Origin: Siphonodentalium dalli
Lineage: Eukaryota; Mollusca; Scaphopoda; Gadilida; Siphonodentaliidae
Length of the DNA stretch: 64,000 nt
NCBI GenBank assembly: GCA_032622095.1
Contig: CP136061.1
Location: 172,615,107 to 172,679,106 of the forward strand
Reading direction: 5' to 3'
Shown here: piece after piece, positions 12,622-23,657 of the stretch
Layout: every line of letters starts with the position of its first letter
How positions within the stretch are numbered: position 1 is the stretch's first letter
Program-made: the position numbers and the translations under genes
Notes under the pieces: generated by a model
What the model saw: only the letters and a program-made list of their open reading frames with translations
Database searches by the model: none
What the model was told of the DNA's origin: nothing

Positions 12622-12990
12622 TTAATCCCAGTTGACAGAATCGTCAGACATTTCTTCGGATGAATAGGCACTGTCCAACAGATATGTGTACTCCTCCATA
12701 AGTTCAATTTCCAGGTCCCAATCCTCGAGCTGGTGTTGGTAACTGTGACATTCTGAACAGGTAAAAGATGATTGTGAGCTAGTACTTAAAAAATCGGCTT
12801 CTATGTCCCGATATGAACTTTCAGAAGACCAATTGTCTGATCCGCTGTCGTTATTCATTCCATAACGTAATGCCTCAGGCCAGTCGAAAATTGGTTGCCT
12901 GTCATCTTCATTATATTGAAATTTTTGAAAGTTTTTGAATTTTTTTGGACACGCCCATATCGAAAATATACTTACGCCCATTTTTATCAA
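12622..12990 (-). CDS. Acidic Ser-rich 122-residue ORF or terminal exon, unknown function
   Basis: I do not recognise this protein. The reading frame opens with ATG at 12990 and encodes a hydrophobic start, then a Ser/Asp/Glu-rich middle, a CxxC pair (FTCSECH, about residue 77) and an acidic C-terminus. The last ~20 residues recur 560 bp downstream on the same strand with conservative changes (Thr/Ser, Glu/Asp). That is better explained by protein-level constraint on a past duplication than by chance. It could be a small gene, the last exon of a larger minus-strand gene, or an element ORF. No splice or poly(A) signal settles this. Confidence 0.35.
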   Translation of the reverse strand: MIKMGVSIFSIWACPKKFKNFQKFQYNEDDRQPIFDWPEALRYGMNNDSGSDNWSSESSYRDIEADFLSTSSQSSFTCSECHSYQHQLEDWDLEIELMEEYTYLLDSAYSSEEMSDDSVNWD

Positions 12991-13059
12991 CGATTCTCAA
13001 ATATATAGTACTAACATACTCAAAATACACTTATGCCCAATTTTACAATTGAACCCAAA

Positions 13060-14370
13060 GAGACCCACTATCTTCTCCCGTAGGTAGCAAGTTTGAGCTC
13101 AATCGGCATTCCCTGGAATTTCCCAGTCACCAACGCGGCGTAATTTTGGTACATATATAGAGACCAATGGAGCTTTCCACAGAGGCCACACCCACAGCGG
13201 TAGTCCCGCCCACTGGTAAAAAAAATACTTTATCCACATAAATATTGTCTGTTACCTGAGATCGACTTCCGAAGTGAACACATCAGCACTTACCCTTATG
13301 TTAACTAGCTGAAAAAGACTCATGTATATGATTCATTCAAATTTGATCTTTTAACCAGTCTGATTTAAAAAAATTATTTAGATTAAATTTTTTTTATTTT
13401 TTTAGATTGAACTTTGATCTGCTGTTGAACAAAAACAAAATAATAATTTGTTTTTTAAATTAAAAACAAATTAAAAAATTTTAAATTAAAAGTTTTCAAT
13501 TAAATTTTTTTTATTTTCTTTTTAATAGATCTTTAAAATTTGTTTTAATTTTTTAATGAATTTTTTTTTTTACTTAATTAAATTTTGTTTTAATTTATTA
13601 ATTAAAAAAAATTCTTTTTAGATTTTTAGATTGAAACTTCTTGCTAAAAATTAAAAAATTCGAAAAACAAATTAAATTTTTTTTATTTGTTTAAAAAATT
13701 TAATTAAAATGTAAATTCGTTATAACATCTGCCGTGGTACCCCGAGGCACCACACCAAATTTGGTTAAAATCGACCAAGGGCTCAGGAAGAAAAATTTCA
13801 TACAGACCAGAACAGACAGACAGATCACTGAACTCTAATATATCTAAACCAGAGAACATACATTCGTTTTGCCATTAAATGTGAAAATTATGACAAGTGT
13901 CATGCTAGACAAGTGTCATGCTAAACGAAAAACACTGTTATAATCACGGATAAATTTATAACATCATGCCGCAAATATAAATCTCAGTATATTATGATTT
14001 GACAACAAAAACGTTGTTTGAATATAGCCAATTTAACACTGAATGTATGCATGGATATCAAAATTAGGGTGAAGAAAGATGGCGTCGAAAAAAATCTCCG
14101 CAGCCAGCGGCCGGCTCGGCACCTGATTGGTCGAATATATTCTAATAAATTGCCATTGGGCGGGACTACGCTGTGGGCGTGGCCTCTAATTGACACGGGC
14201 TCGCTATAACTCCTGTATCACTAACGTACGCGGCATTGGAAGGGTCATGTTAACTTCCGCCTGGACCCACGTGGCGTGACGTAATTCACAACCACGTGTA
14301 TTTACCTCGCGACCGCGACACACACAATGGCCAGATAATGCCGGCACACGTTCCCTGGCATTTCCCAGAA
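13060..14370. repeat. Inverted segment pair flanking an AT-rich core
   Basis: GCCACACCCACAGCGGTAGT near 13185 reappears inverted near 14160-14185, embedded in GGGCGGGACTAC and GTGGGCGTGGCC. TTCCCTGGAATTTCCCAG (13110) and TTCCCTGGCATTTCCCAG (14351) are similar in direct orientation. The arrangement looks like rearranged copies of one repeat. Confidence 0.4.
13340..13850 (-). repeat. AT low-complexity tract plus ACACCAAATTTGGTT repeat
   Basis: 13370-13710 is almost pure A/T, made of AAATTAAAAAATTTT-like phrases. It adjoins a unit (13735-13850) containing CACCACACCAAATTTGG and GACAGACAGACAG. The same unit in the opposite orientation occurs at about 34640-34770 and 38705-38890, again next to an A/T tract, so this is a dispersed repeat with an AT-rich body. 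Confidence 0.55.
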
Positions 14371-15015
14371 GATATTCATGGGGAGGTCAAGTGACCAATT
14401 TTGAAATTTGCTGGTCGCATTCGTCTGTATGTCTGAGGAATTCTCGGCTAGATATTGTTACCAACATGACATATTTAAATTAATCCCGCCGTGTATCCCA
14501 TCACCAACGGCAACGCGACATGTGCTGCGTTCTAAAAATAGGTCGATTGCAGTGGATTCGTAGAGATGACGAAATATGAGTGCGACAGATAATATTGTTT
14601 GATCGAAAGCATTTGAATTAATACGTCGCAAAACTCGGCTTGATGTTGGCTAATAGATAGTTGTCCCTGCTAGGTGTTGGGAATGTCGTCACACAACACG
14701 CTCATGTCTGCATACAGTCTTACACGCACACGCCGAGACCCAGACGTAAGAATGACATTAGGCATATACGCTCTTTATCAACTACAATGCGATAGGAACG
14801 CTCTTTAACTATCAACGCGATTAACCCCCGCCGTGCCTTTGCGGTGATTTGGTAGTGGATAAAGGGTGCTCAGAGCTTCTCGAAAACACGACTACGGCGG
14901 TGTCGGTGGGATTTTACACTTACATACGAAATTTGATCTCAATCTGTACACGCGTTTTGGATTCTATGAAGTACACACACACATATATATATACGAAGTC
15001 TCAAAATATATAGTA
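14190..15015. other. No gene seen
   Basis: Contains CACGTG motifs, a short ACGCTCTTTA(T/A) repeat (14769-14810) and a TATATATA tract at 14980. No coding segment can be supported. Confidence 0.45.
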
Positions 15016-15450
15016 CTAGCCGATGAGCCCGACGTTGTCCGGGCTATTCAAAAACCAAATTTCAAGTCGATAGCTCCACCCGTTTCCGAGATCTGGTCTG
15101 CGCATGCGATAGCTCCACCCGTTTCCGAGATCTCGTCTGCGCATGCGCGAAGCTGGCGTCACACGGGCTCGGAGACCCGATAAAATTCGTATCCGGGGCA
15201 AGATACATTCACATACCAAATTTCAAGTCGATAGCTCCACCCGTTTCCGAGATCTCGTCTGCGCATGCGCGAAGCGGGTGTCGCACGGGCTCGCCAATAC
15301 GACAACGACCGCCGCCTGGTCAAACTACACACACGTACCAAGTTTCGTCCCGATCGGTCGAGAATCGTAGATTTGTATTAATGACAGACAAACATACAGA
15401 CAGACAGACAGACAAACAAACAAACAGAGGTCTTCAAAATATATATGAGA
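15016..15450 (-). mobile_element. Non-autonomous Helitron H2
   Basis: Same family as H1, inverted. The CTAG end is at 15016-15019 and the TC end at 15449-15450, flanked by A (15015) and T (15451) on the plus strand. The terminal hairpin reads GCCCG...CGGGC at about 15027-15045. It holds fewer monomers than H1, one of them truncated at about 15109. A GACAGACAGACA tract and a GATA run (15451-15470) lie at its 5' side. Confidence 0.9.
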
Positions 15451-15470
15451 TAGATAGATAGATAGATATC

Positions 15471-15862
15471 TCTAAACAATGCATATCCATGTATCAACAA
15501 GACACATATCTATGAAAATGCAAGCTTCTATAGCCATGGCGGGGTGTTATCACACTACAGCAGCCGTTGTTTTTGGTCCACATTTTAGTGATAAAAGCAC
15601 ACGAATTTCATGTTGTCTCATACATGTTGAATAATGAATATAGGAGTATGTATAGTTGTTTAATAGTAATGATTGTGACTACTGTACACAATAAATTTAG
15701 CAGCAAACATATTACCTATTGTTCCTTTGTTGTCCTCTATGCAGCTCTATGTTCATTAATAAACTTTCTTCATTGGGTGTGAAGCGTAGCGATCGGAAAG
15801 TGCCGCGCAGCGTTTATCGGAGAGAGGCGCATTTGTCGAGTAACAGATGAACCCCCGTGGCT
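15471..15862. other. No gene seen
   Basis: A 71-codon ORF (15567-15782, plus) has no recognisable features and I do not support it as a gene. Confidence 0.4.
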
Positions 15863-16535
15863 GAGGAGTCATTTAAGCATACCGATGCCGGTAAATAAAT
15901 TAAATTGTCATTAAATAAATAAAGGTTAAACAAAAATGTGGTAAGTGTTTTCTCCTGTTTTGAGCCTAATTGACAGTATAAGCTATCTGCACAGTACAGA
16001 AGTTACTCTCCATTGTAGATCCATAACTCCATGCACGGTGCTTTGAATTAAGCCACTGACAATCCGATCCGAGCCAAAACACTACCAAACACCTTGTAAA
16101 AAGTTATATGTTATATTATACAGATAATTAGTTGTCAGACATTTCTCTTAAACTGAATCGACGTTTGAAAGGTTTCAAATAAAAACTTTCTTTCACTGTC
16201 CTTCCAAGTTGGTGAACATTAAATGTGAGTCTCCCCTCCATGCTTGCCTTGAGGTCTGATTTAAATGCTCCACCGAGGAGTCATGTAAGCATACCGATGC
16301 TGGTAAATAAATTAAGAAATTGCCATTAAATAAATAAACAAAGGTTAAGCAAACATATTTCTTTCAAAAAGGTAATAAGTGTTTTCTCCTGTTTTGAGCT
16401 TAATTGACAGTATAAGCTATCTGCACAGTACAGAAGTTACTCTCCATTGTAGATCCATAACTCCATGCACAATGCTTTGAAGCCACTGACAATCCGAGCC
16501 AAAAACACTATCCAACACAAACTCCTTGTAATAAT
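15863..16535 (+). repeat. Direct duplication, ~240-260 bp copies 412 bp apart
   Basis: 15863-16099 and 16275-16535 are close copies. Both run from GAGGAGTCAT through AAGTGTTTTCTCCTGTTTTG and CAGTATAAGCTATCTGCACA to CTTGTAA. Differences are scattered substitutions and a ~25-bp insertion in the second copy. Origin unknown. Confidence 0.8.
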
Positions 16536-16859
16536 TATGGGGCATTCACCATGAAAACTGAGATGTCCACATGATGATGTTAAACCATCATGGGAAATGT
16601 GGGAGATAGAAAACAAGACAGTCAATGACTGTGGGGTCGCTCACCAGACTACACAGACTGATAAGACTGGGACTCTGGAGACTACAACAGTCAGAACTTT
16701 TCATAATTACTTTAAAAGAAATAGCTCTAAACAGGATATGTGGCTAGAGAGATTTCACATATGTAGATTGGTGAAAATCCACCTTGAAATTACCAACTGT
16801 ATACTACTGATCACCCCCTCCTCCTCCAGCTCAACAAGTCCCCTTTGACCGGTATACAG

Positions 16860-18965
16860 ACTCCCAAGTCTTAGGTTGGAATTTCACAACTGACACCTCA
16901 AACTTTCTCAATTGTTGGAAATTTCCAATCTCACAAGCGCCTTTTTCCAAAACCATTTAGACATGTTTGAAGCCCAATTATCCATGGATCCAAAACACAA
17001 TACATGTAAGTCAGATTAATCAGTCAGGTGGTTCCAAGGTAGATGTTTTAATGAATTTGGCATTTCAATGATTTTATTAGACACAAAAGTGTTAACTCCC
17101 CATAGCCCCACCATTTCTTGACAAATTGACCTCATTTTAACAAATCTGAATCTCAGTCACTTAAGGATCCTCCTGATTGCTCCATACTATATGTAAGCTA
17201 AATAGTCCAACCTCTCTTGAGAAGACATTTTAAGAATTATTATAGAGACATATAGTTATGTCCCTGGTCCCACCCTATTTAACAGGTGACCCCATCTGAA
17301 TAAATTTAAATCCCAGACACCAAAGAACCCTTCATACATATGATAAATATCAGTAAAATAGACCTGATGGTCCTTGTGAAGGAAGCATATTAAGAGGGAA
17401 ACTGTTCTTCGTTTGGCCCCTATTTGACCAAGTGACCCCATTTAAAAAAAATCTGAATTGCAGTGAAGGAAGAACATTCCATGCTAAATAAGCCAACCAG
17501 TTCTTGCAAACATATTTTAAGAATTACTATGTAGTGAAATAGTCTCTGGCTCTGCCCTTATTTGACTTTGTGATCCCATTTTCACAAAGGTAATTTCATA
17601 CCAAATATAAGCAAAATAGGCCATTTGATTATTGCATAGAAGACACATCATGAATTACTATGTAGAGAAAGAGTAATGTAGCTGGCCTTGCACCTACTTG
17701 ACCTGGTGACCCTGATAGAACAAATCTGAACCACAATCACCAAAGGAGCAAGCCTGCAAATAGTGCACCTATTCCTACATTGTATGTGCCTGGCCTCAAG
17801 CAACACAATGTATTATACAATCAAGCCTTGAAATAGTGTGATAGTGTGTCTGTCATTTGCGAATGAGGTCCTCCCGAGGGTGACTTTAGTGACGCTATCC
17901 TGCACAGTGGGCTAGCATCACTAAATTCACCCTCTGGGGACCTCATTCTGCTAAGGCCCTCAACTGCTATGGCAGACCTAGGATAAGATTGAAGTTCCCC
18001 AGTTGAAGTTGATGTTCACCCATTGGACACCTCAATTATGAATTTTATATTCTGCAAATTAGGGGATATAGAAACTTCCTAGAAGGGAAATGTAACTAAC
18101 AACTGTGTGGGATAGCATCACTAAATTCACCCTCTGGGGACCTCATTCTGCAAATGACAGACCTCCTATTTGCCATGTTGAACAATACATGATAGATTGT
18201 ACCTCTTATTAATGATTCTCTGACCTGCAAATGTCAGACACACTAAATTCAGGCAGTTTGTTTAAATTGCTAGCAGTATGTTTATACAAGCTGTCAGTGA
18301 CATTGTATTCCTTGATTAATGACCTGTGTTTCTCTCTGTCTATCCACAAAGAGATATCTGCAACTTTAATAGAACAGGTATTAATGTTGGAAGCTGGAAA
18401 TGATATCCATTGGAAGGGATGTTGGTTGGGTGTAGGCCACTGCAGGGTGGGGGTGCATCTGGGCCATGTGGGAGGGGGATGGGTAATGGAATATTTCTGT
18501 AATTTCAGAAGATTAAAGATTAAAGTTTCATAAATCTGCAGATGTTATAATGGTGTCACTTTTTCAAATTTTATAACATGCTTTTTTTTTTTTAGTTATG
18601 TCACTGGCTCTGCCCACATTCGACCCAGTGACCTCATTTGAACAAATCTGAATAACAGTCCCCCAAAGACCCTTTGTACCAAATATGAACCCATTCGGAC
18701 CAATGAAATTTGAGAAGAAGTTGTTGTAAGAATTACAGAGTTATGGCCCTTCGCAACTATTTGACCCAGTGACCTCATTTGAACAAATCGGAATGAGAGT
18801 CACCTAGGGAACATCCACACCAAATATGAACCCATTTGGTCTTACGGTTCCATAGGAGAAGATGTTCAAAGAATTGTTGATGGACGGACGGATGGACGGA
18901 CGGACGACGGACGAGGAGTGATGACTATAGCTCCACCGGAGACTTCGTCTCAGGTGAGCTAAAAA
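16860..18965 (+). mobile_element. Family B tandem-array element with CTTCGTCTC hairpin end
   Basis: Successive ~130-160 bp monomers contain GTGACCCCATTTGAACAAAT, CACAGTCACC and CATACCAAATAT-like phrases. They end in a (GGAC)n-type tract (18886-18912) and an imperfect hairpin: TATAGCTCCACC, GGAGAC TTC GTCTC, AGGTGAGCTA (18925-18961), then A5. Tandem core, microsatellite and terminal hairpin match the non-autonomous Helentron/pearl-like elements known from bivalves. The start is not sharply defined. Monomers are interrupted at 17.8-18.6 kb by unrelated sequence including a fold-back (17848-18162). No protein is encoded. Confidence 0.7.
17848..18162. mobile_element. Fold-back MITE inside family B
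   Basis: The left end GTCTGTCATTTGCGAATGAG and the inverted right end (18108-18162, GGATAGCATCACTAAATTCA then GAGGTCCCC-type sequence) pair for about 50 bp. A third copy of the inner arm (GCATCACTAAATTCACCCTC, 17920-17955) also pairs with the left arm, so a partial second palindrome is included. No clear target duplication. Confidence 0.6.
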
Positions 18966-18992
18966 GAGAACAGATGAACATTAGATACTGAA

Positions 18993-19900
18993 TTAACCAA
19001 GTTTAGCCCTGACTAGCTTATCTTTAAGATTCTGATTCTTCTTAAATGCGATTATCACTTTTTTGTTGAGTGGTTCAGCCAGTTTTCTTTCCAACTTGAT
19101 CGCCTTCTTGTATATTCGTACAATTTCTGTGTTGATACTATATACAAGAGGAAGACATATCAAGCTGTTGGGTGGAGCTAGTTCAAACACATTCATGCCA
19201 TAAGGAGTTGTGGTTTTAACCCTTTACCCAACAAAACGGCCAAAAACGCCAAAATAAAGCTTCAACAGCCTAAAATATCTTCGGTCTGTCTCAATAACAC
19301 CATACAAATATGGATATTATTGGAACTGGTTCATTGACCACATTGTGATGGTTACAGGTATGCCCTGTGCCTATGGTCGCCTCGCATATATAAGAGAATG
19401 CATTGGCCTAAAAAAAAAAAAAAATTAACACTTTTTACCATTTTTTCTTACATTCTTTAACAATTTTTATAATATTTTTCTACATTCTTTGACAATTTTA
19501 TCATTTTTAATATGTTAAGCCAATGCATTCTCTTATATATGCGAGGCGACCTATGGTCGACTCGCATATATAAGAGAATGCATTGGCACAGGGCCGTTCT
19601 GTTGGGTAAAGGGTTAAGTGTGGATATCGAAACTTCTTCTCGCTGCAGTCTTATACATTTAGTGTCCTCTTCTGTTTCACAGAGAGGCACTTTCTCTATG
19701 GGCATGAAACGAAAGTCAGTGATAAAGTTAAGTCCCGGTGAACAGAAATGGTTGGCAACTGGCTTGTCCAACTTCAGTTTGATGCTTGAGAGATGTAACC
19801 TCATGCGGACTATGAGTTCACTTTTGGTCTGGCCTACATATTGGAATCTGATAGATAAATTAAATTTGCAGCTGCTAGCAATCTATTTGATGAGTGATCC
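18993..19900 (-). pseudogene. Penelope-like (GIY-YIG) retroelement fragment, broken
   Basis: Read on the minus strand, this encodes part of a GIY-YIG endonuclease and linker. YVGQT lies at 19841-19827, followed by R...H, KPVANHF, then RE..IS.L, with a TPYGMN motif. After these comes LPLVYS and a C-terminal NQNLKDKLVRAKLG before the stop. Such strings are typical of Penelope-like elements. Here the nuclease lies upstream of the NLKD..VRAK segment, which would fit the permuted (Naiad-type) arrangement, though no reverse-transcriptase core is present. A stop interrupts the frame upstream of YVGQT. A 394-bp MITE (19220-19613) splits it inside the conserved L-K-T-x-x-P-Y-G-M-N stretch. Removing the MITE and one TTAA closes the frame exactly. 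It is a dead fragment. Confidence 0.65.
19220..19613. mobile_element. piggyBac-type MITE, 394 bp, TTAA target
   Basis: Termini are CCCTTTACCCAACAAAACGG and its near-perfect inverse (one G/A change), each abutting TTAA (19216-19219 and 19614-19617). TTAA duplication with CCC-starting ends is the piggyBac hallmark. The interior contains large inverted copies of CGCATATATAAGAGAATGCA around an A/T core. It lies inside the GIY-YIG pseudogene, whose frame proves the empty site. Confidence 0.9.
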
Positions 19901-21138
19901 GATATTGAATGCGAGTGGTTTCACTCTGAAAGAAATTCCCTATCTGAATATATTGTCTGGTGTTCATGGCGCAATGCTTGTTTTTGCAGTAAGTGACCTT
20001 TCCGTTTGAAAGTAGCGGCCGTTCGGGTGCAGTTTGAAAGGAAGTGAAGTCAGAATCACGTTCGGTGGTTCATCGCGTACTAGTAGAGTTAAATACAGAC
20101 AGGTGAACTAGATCATGCCATGAATCTCTACAATGGTCTCTTCCTCTTGATTTAAATGACTTTGTGTGTGATTTTGCTTTGCGTTTCTTACAATTATGGA
20201 ATTTTCTCTGGGTAATTAGTTGAATGTTTATTGCGATATTGGCTCTCAAAAGTCACAGAAAAGCATGCAATTTCGAGTTGGGACCTTCACATATAGTGAA
20301 GTACACTATTAAGGAACAAATAATCATTAAGTAATATATTCCCTGTGTTATTTTTTGGACTTTATAAGGTTCCCTATCAAAACTTCAAAAAGTTCCAAGG
20401 TTATGTACATGTACTGGTGGAATATGATCTCTACGGGCGGTAGCCATAGTAGAGATTCATGGCATGATCTACAGGTGAACTATAAGCAAGATCACTGAGT
20501 CGCTACCATATTGGATCATTCCACCCCCCCCCCCCCCCCCCCATTCCTCGGTTTAAGTGCTACAAGTCAAAGTTATGGAGTAGCATTCCATATATGGAAT
20601 TTTAAATATTCATGAATTCCATATATGGAATTTATGAATATTCAAAAGCTCCATATATGGAATGCTACTAAACAGGCCATTGATTACAAATCATTTGCAT
20701 AACCTACACCGGACTAACTTCGTTAAAAATCCAGATAAAGTGCTGCTTAGGATTTTGAACTGGGGTGGAGGTCGGTTCACGAGAATATGCTGAACTGCAG
20801 CCGCCATACTGCTGAACAGGATTTTGAATTGCTGTAGTGGGATATAACACTTATAATTATGTGCCATTTACACAACCCATGATTGACTATCATCATTACA
20901 ATTGAGCTAAACTGAAATCGGGAAATCTGCTGATTAGCAGCTGATTCAACGTTTGAGATACACATGTAGCACCCTATTCGTAATTCATATATGTTACCGG
21001 TAGTTCATTATGTGAAAGCTGTCAAGTGCCAACACAGTGAATGATAACTTATGGTAGTCATGCTTGCTATTTGCAGTACCCTAAATACCACCTGTTCCTT
21101 TTACCATCAAAATGACAGACAATGATTAGACTTTTTAC
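19901..21138. other. No gene seen; poly-C tract and ATATGGAATT palindromes
   Basis: A pure C-run occupies 20523-20542. At 20581-20667 the arms TAGCATTCCATATATGGA and TCCATATATGGAATGCTA bound a compact palindrome with two more internal TTCCATATATGGAA units. No coding sequence is supported. Confidence 0.6.
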
Positions 21139-21525
21139 TAGAGGTGCATGCCACGATTATTGATTTTGTTTATCGATAATCGGTCATCAATAATCAATTA
21201 TAATCAATTAATCGTACCTTATGTCAATAACATCAGTGGGAGTATTCCGTAATATATGGCTTATTGTCATATTGGATGGCTGCGGGTTAACTGCTATCGC
21301 TGCTTGTTTGAGACATCGGCTGATGTAATTTTTATGTTAATAAAGTGCATCATAAACCACCAGTAATAACTAATGAGCACAATGTATTCAATACGAACAC
21401 AGTTCTCGGCGATATCATGGTTATAAAATTTGTGAGTTCATTGGAACAAGCGTAGCAATTAATTTAATAGCCAAACATACAAGCAATATAAAAGTAGGAA
21501 TGCACGACGGACTGACAGTGTTTTC

Positions 21526-23657
21526 TAAAAGAAAGTGTCAATGACACTGTATCTCAACTTGGAAATGGAATAATTTTATGTGTTACAGTCAATAAGGAAT
21601 GCGGAAAGTTGAAATAAGTAATACTAGATTATCAACATGAAGAGATATCTATAAAGTTAAATCCAAGATGGTTGCTGGCGGCTATGTTTTCCAATGAAAT
21701 TTAAAAACATTTGATAGCTTCCATCTAGTAGATCAATATCAAGATTAATATGAAGTTTGGTGATGATCGGATGAGGGAAGTTGACTGTAGGGTGTGCCAA
21801 AGAGTAGAATCCAAGATGGCTGCCAGCAGACATGTTTTATGGCCGATTGACCCTAAACTTACTCGTTCCCATCTACATGTCAATTTTAACAGCCATGACA
21901 AATTTCATGATGATCCGACCAAAGGTACGACCTCTAGCCCGTGCCACAGGATTTAGTCATGCAAAGAATAAAATCCAAGATGGCTGCCGGCAGCCATGTT
22001 TTATGACCGAATTACCCCAAAATGAAACATTCCCATCTACATGGCAATATTAATATCCACGACAAATTTCTTGATGATCAGACGAAAACTCCGGTCTGTA
22101 GCCCGTGCTAATGGATTTAATTTTGAAATCAAAGATGGCCACTGGCAGCCATGTTTTTTTGCCGAATGACGCTAAAATGACTCGTTCCCATCTACATGTA
22201 AATGTCAACAGCCATGACAAATTTATAATGATCAACCAAAGCTATGACTTGTAGCCCGTGCCAAAGGATTTAGTCATGCAAAGAGTAAAATCCAAGATGG
22301 CTGCTGGCGGCCATGTTTTATGACCGAAAGCCCCCAAAATGACTCGCTCCCATCTAAATGTCAATATTAACTTCCACGAAAAATTTCATGATGATTAGAC
22401 AAACACTCCAGCCTGTAGCACGTGCTCACTGTGTGTGGTACGCGTTAATCTGAATAAATAAAAGTCGCTCGCCTCAGCTTTACTACGGTACGTATATTTT
22501 CGTCTTTCCCTCCAATTGTGTCAAAATCCCAGCCCGGGTGCCAGTCTGCCTCGATGAGGGGTATGTTTCGCTACATTTTCGTACTAATTTTGTTTCAGTG
22601 CCGTGTGTAGTTCTCTAGTAAATCAAGGTTAAACCTCCTTTTTTCGTGCTAAAAACATGTCACGTCTGCGATCAAAAGCACATTTTTCCAACTATACCAT
22701 GTCTTATTTTGTAACAAAGACATGATTTGGATGCCTTTAATAATATCCCATTGAAAGCCACGCTTAGCGTTTGTCCCCTGTTTCTTGTCTTTTCTCGACA
22801 TACGAGCCCGATTTCAAATCGTGGTGCTCCAACAGAATTGAACTCCCAGTAATATCTGACAAAAAAACATTTAAAATTATTTGTATTGAACGCACGGTAA
22901 ACATTCGATTGCACCATGTAAAATGCCTTACACTTAAACATTTTTGTATATTGGAGTGAAAACTGAAGTGACGTCGATCGCTTTCAATGGGATATTAAGG
23001 CACCCAAAACATGCCTTTATTACAAAATAAGACATGGTATAGTTGGAAAAATGTTCTTTTGATCGCAGACGTGACATGTTTTTAGCACGAAAATAGGAGG
23101 TTTAACCTTGATTTACGAGAGAACTACACATGGCACTGAAACGAAATTAGTACGAAAATGTAGCGAAACATACCCCTCATTGGGGGCAGGCTGGCACCCG
23201 GGCTGGGATATTGACACAATTGGAGGGAAAGACGAAAATATACGTACCGTATTCAAGCTGAGGCGAGCGATTTTTATTTATTCAGATTACCGCGTATCAG
23301 CGTTCACTTCCGTCCACACACAGTGGTGCTAATGGATTGAATTTTGAAATCCAAGATGGCCACTGGCAGCCATATTTTTTTGCTGAAAGACCACAAAATG
23401 ACTAGTGGTCATGTCAATGTCAACAGCCATGACAAATTTCATAATGATCCGACCAAAGGTACGACCTGTAGCCTGTGCCAAAGGATTTAGTCATGCAAAG
23501 AGTAAAATCCAAGATGGCTGCTAATATAAATTTCATAATGATCTGACCAAAGGTACAACATGTAGCCCGTGCTAAAGGAAATTGTTGACAGACGCACACA
23601 CACGGATGACGGATAGCCATGGCAATAGCTCAAACTTTACAAATTAAAGTTGAGCTA
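21526..23657 (+). mobile_element. Family A tandem-array element, copy 1
   Basis: It starts GAAAGTGTCAATGACACTGT followed by a CTCAACTT segment, and ends AAAGTTGAGCTAAAAA. The 5' AGCTCAACTT is the complement of the 3' terminal hairpin arm (23627-23655), the arrangement described for Helentron-type elements. The core is ~160-bp monomers bearing TCATGCAAAGAGTAAAATCC (type A) or GGATTGAATTTTGAAATCC-like (type B) followed by AAGATGGC, GGCCATGTTTT and CATGACAAATTTCATGATGA. One monomer was hit by a Transib-type MITE. Insertion is into a short A-run of the left fold-back arm. Confidence 0.8.
22427..23325. mobile_element. Transib-type MITE, 899 bp, RSS-heptamer-like ends
   Basis: Both ends read CACTGTGTGTGG inward. 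The target duplication is 5 bp, GTGCT (22422-22426 and 23326-23330). The empty site, GTAGCCCGTGCTAATGG, is present in neighbouring family A monomers (for example about 22101-22117). A 5-bp duplication with CAC-starting ends of this form is the Transib signature, and the heptamer differs by one base from the V(D)J recombination signal CACAGTG. Inverted similarity extends ~330 bp inward at about 93-95% by eye. The left arm lacks ~17 bp just inside the end. About 230 bp of unpaired sequence sits in the middle with no ORF of note. Confidence 0.85.

Noticed and set aside
15016-15060. Hammerhead ribozyme suggested by CCGATGAGCCCG...CGGGC
   Set aside because: The core lacks CUGAUGA and the GAAA strand; the hairpin is explained as the Helitron 3' end.
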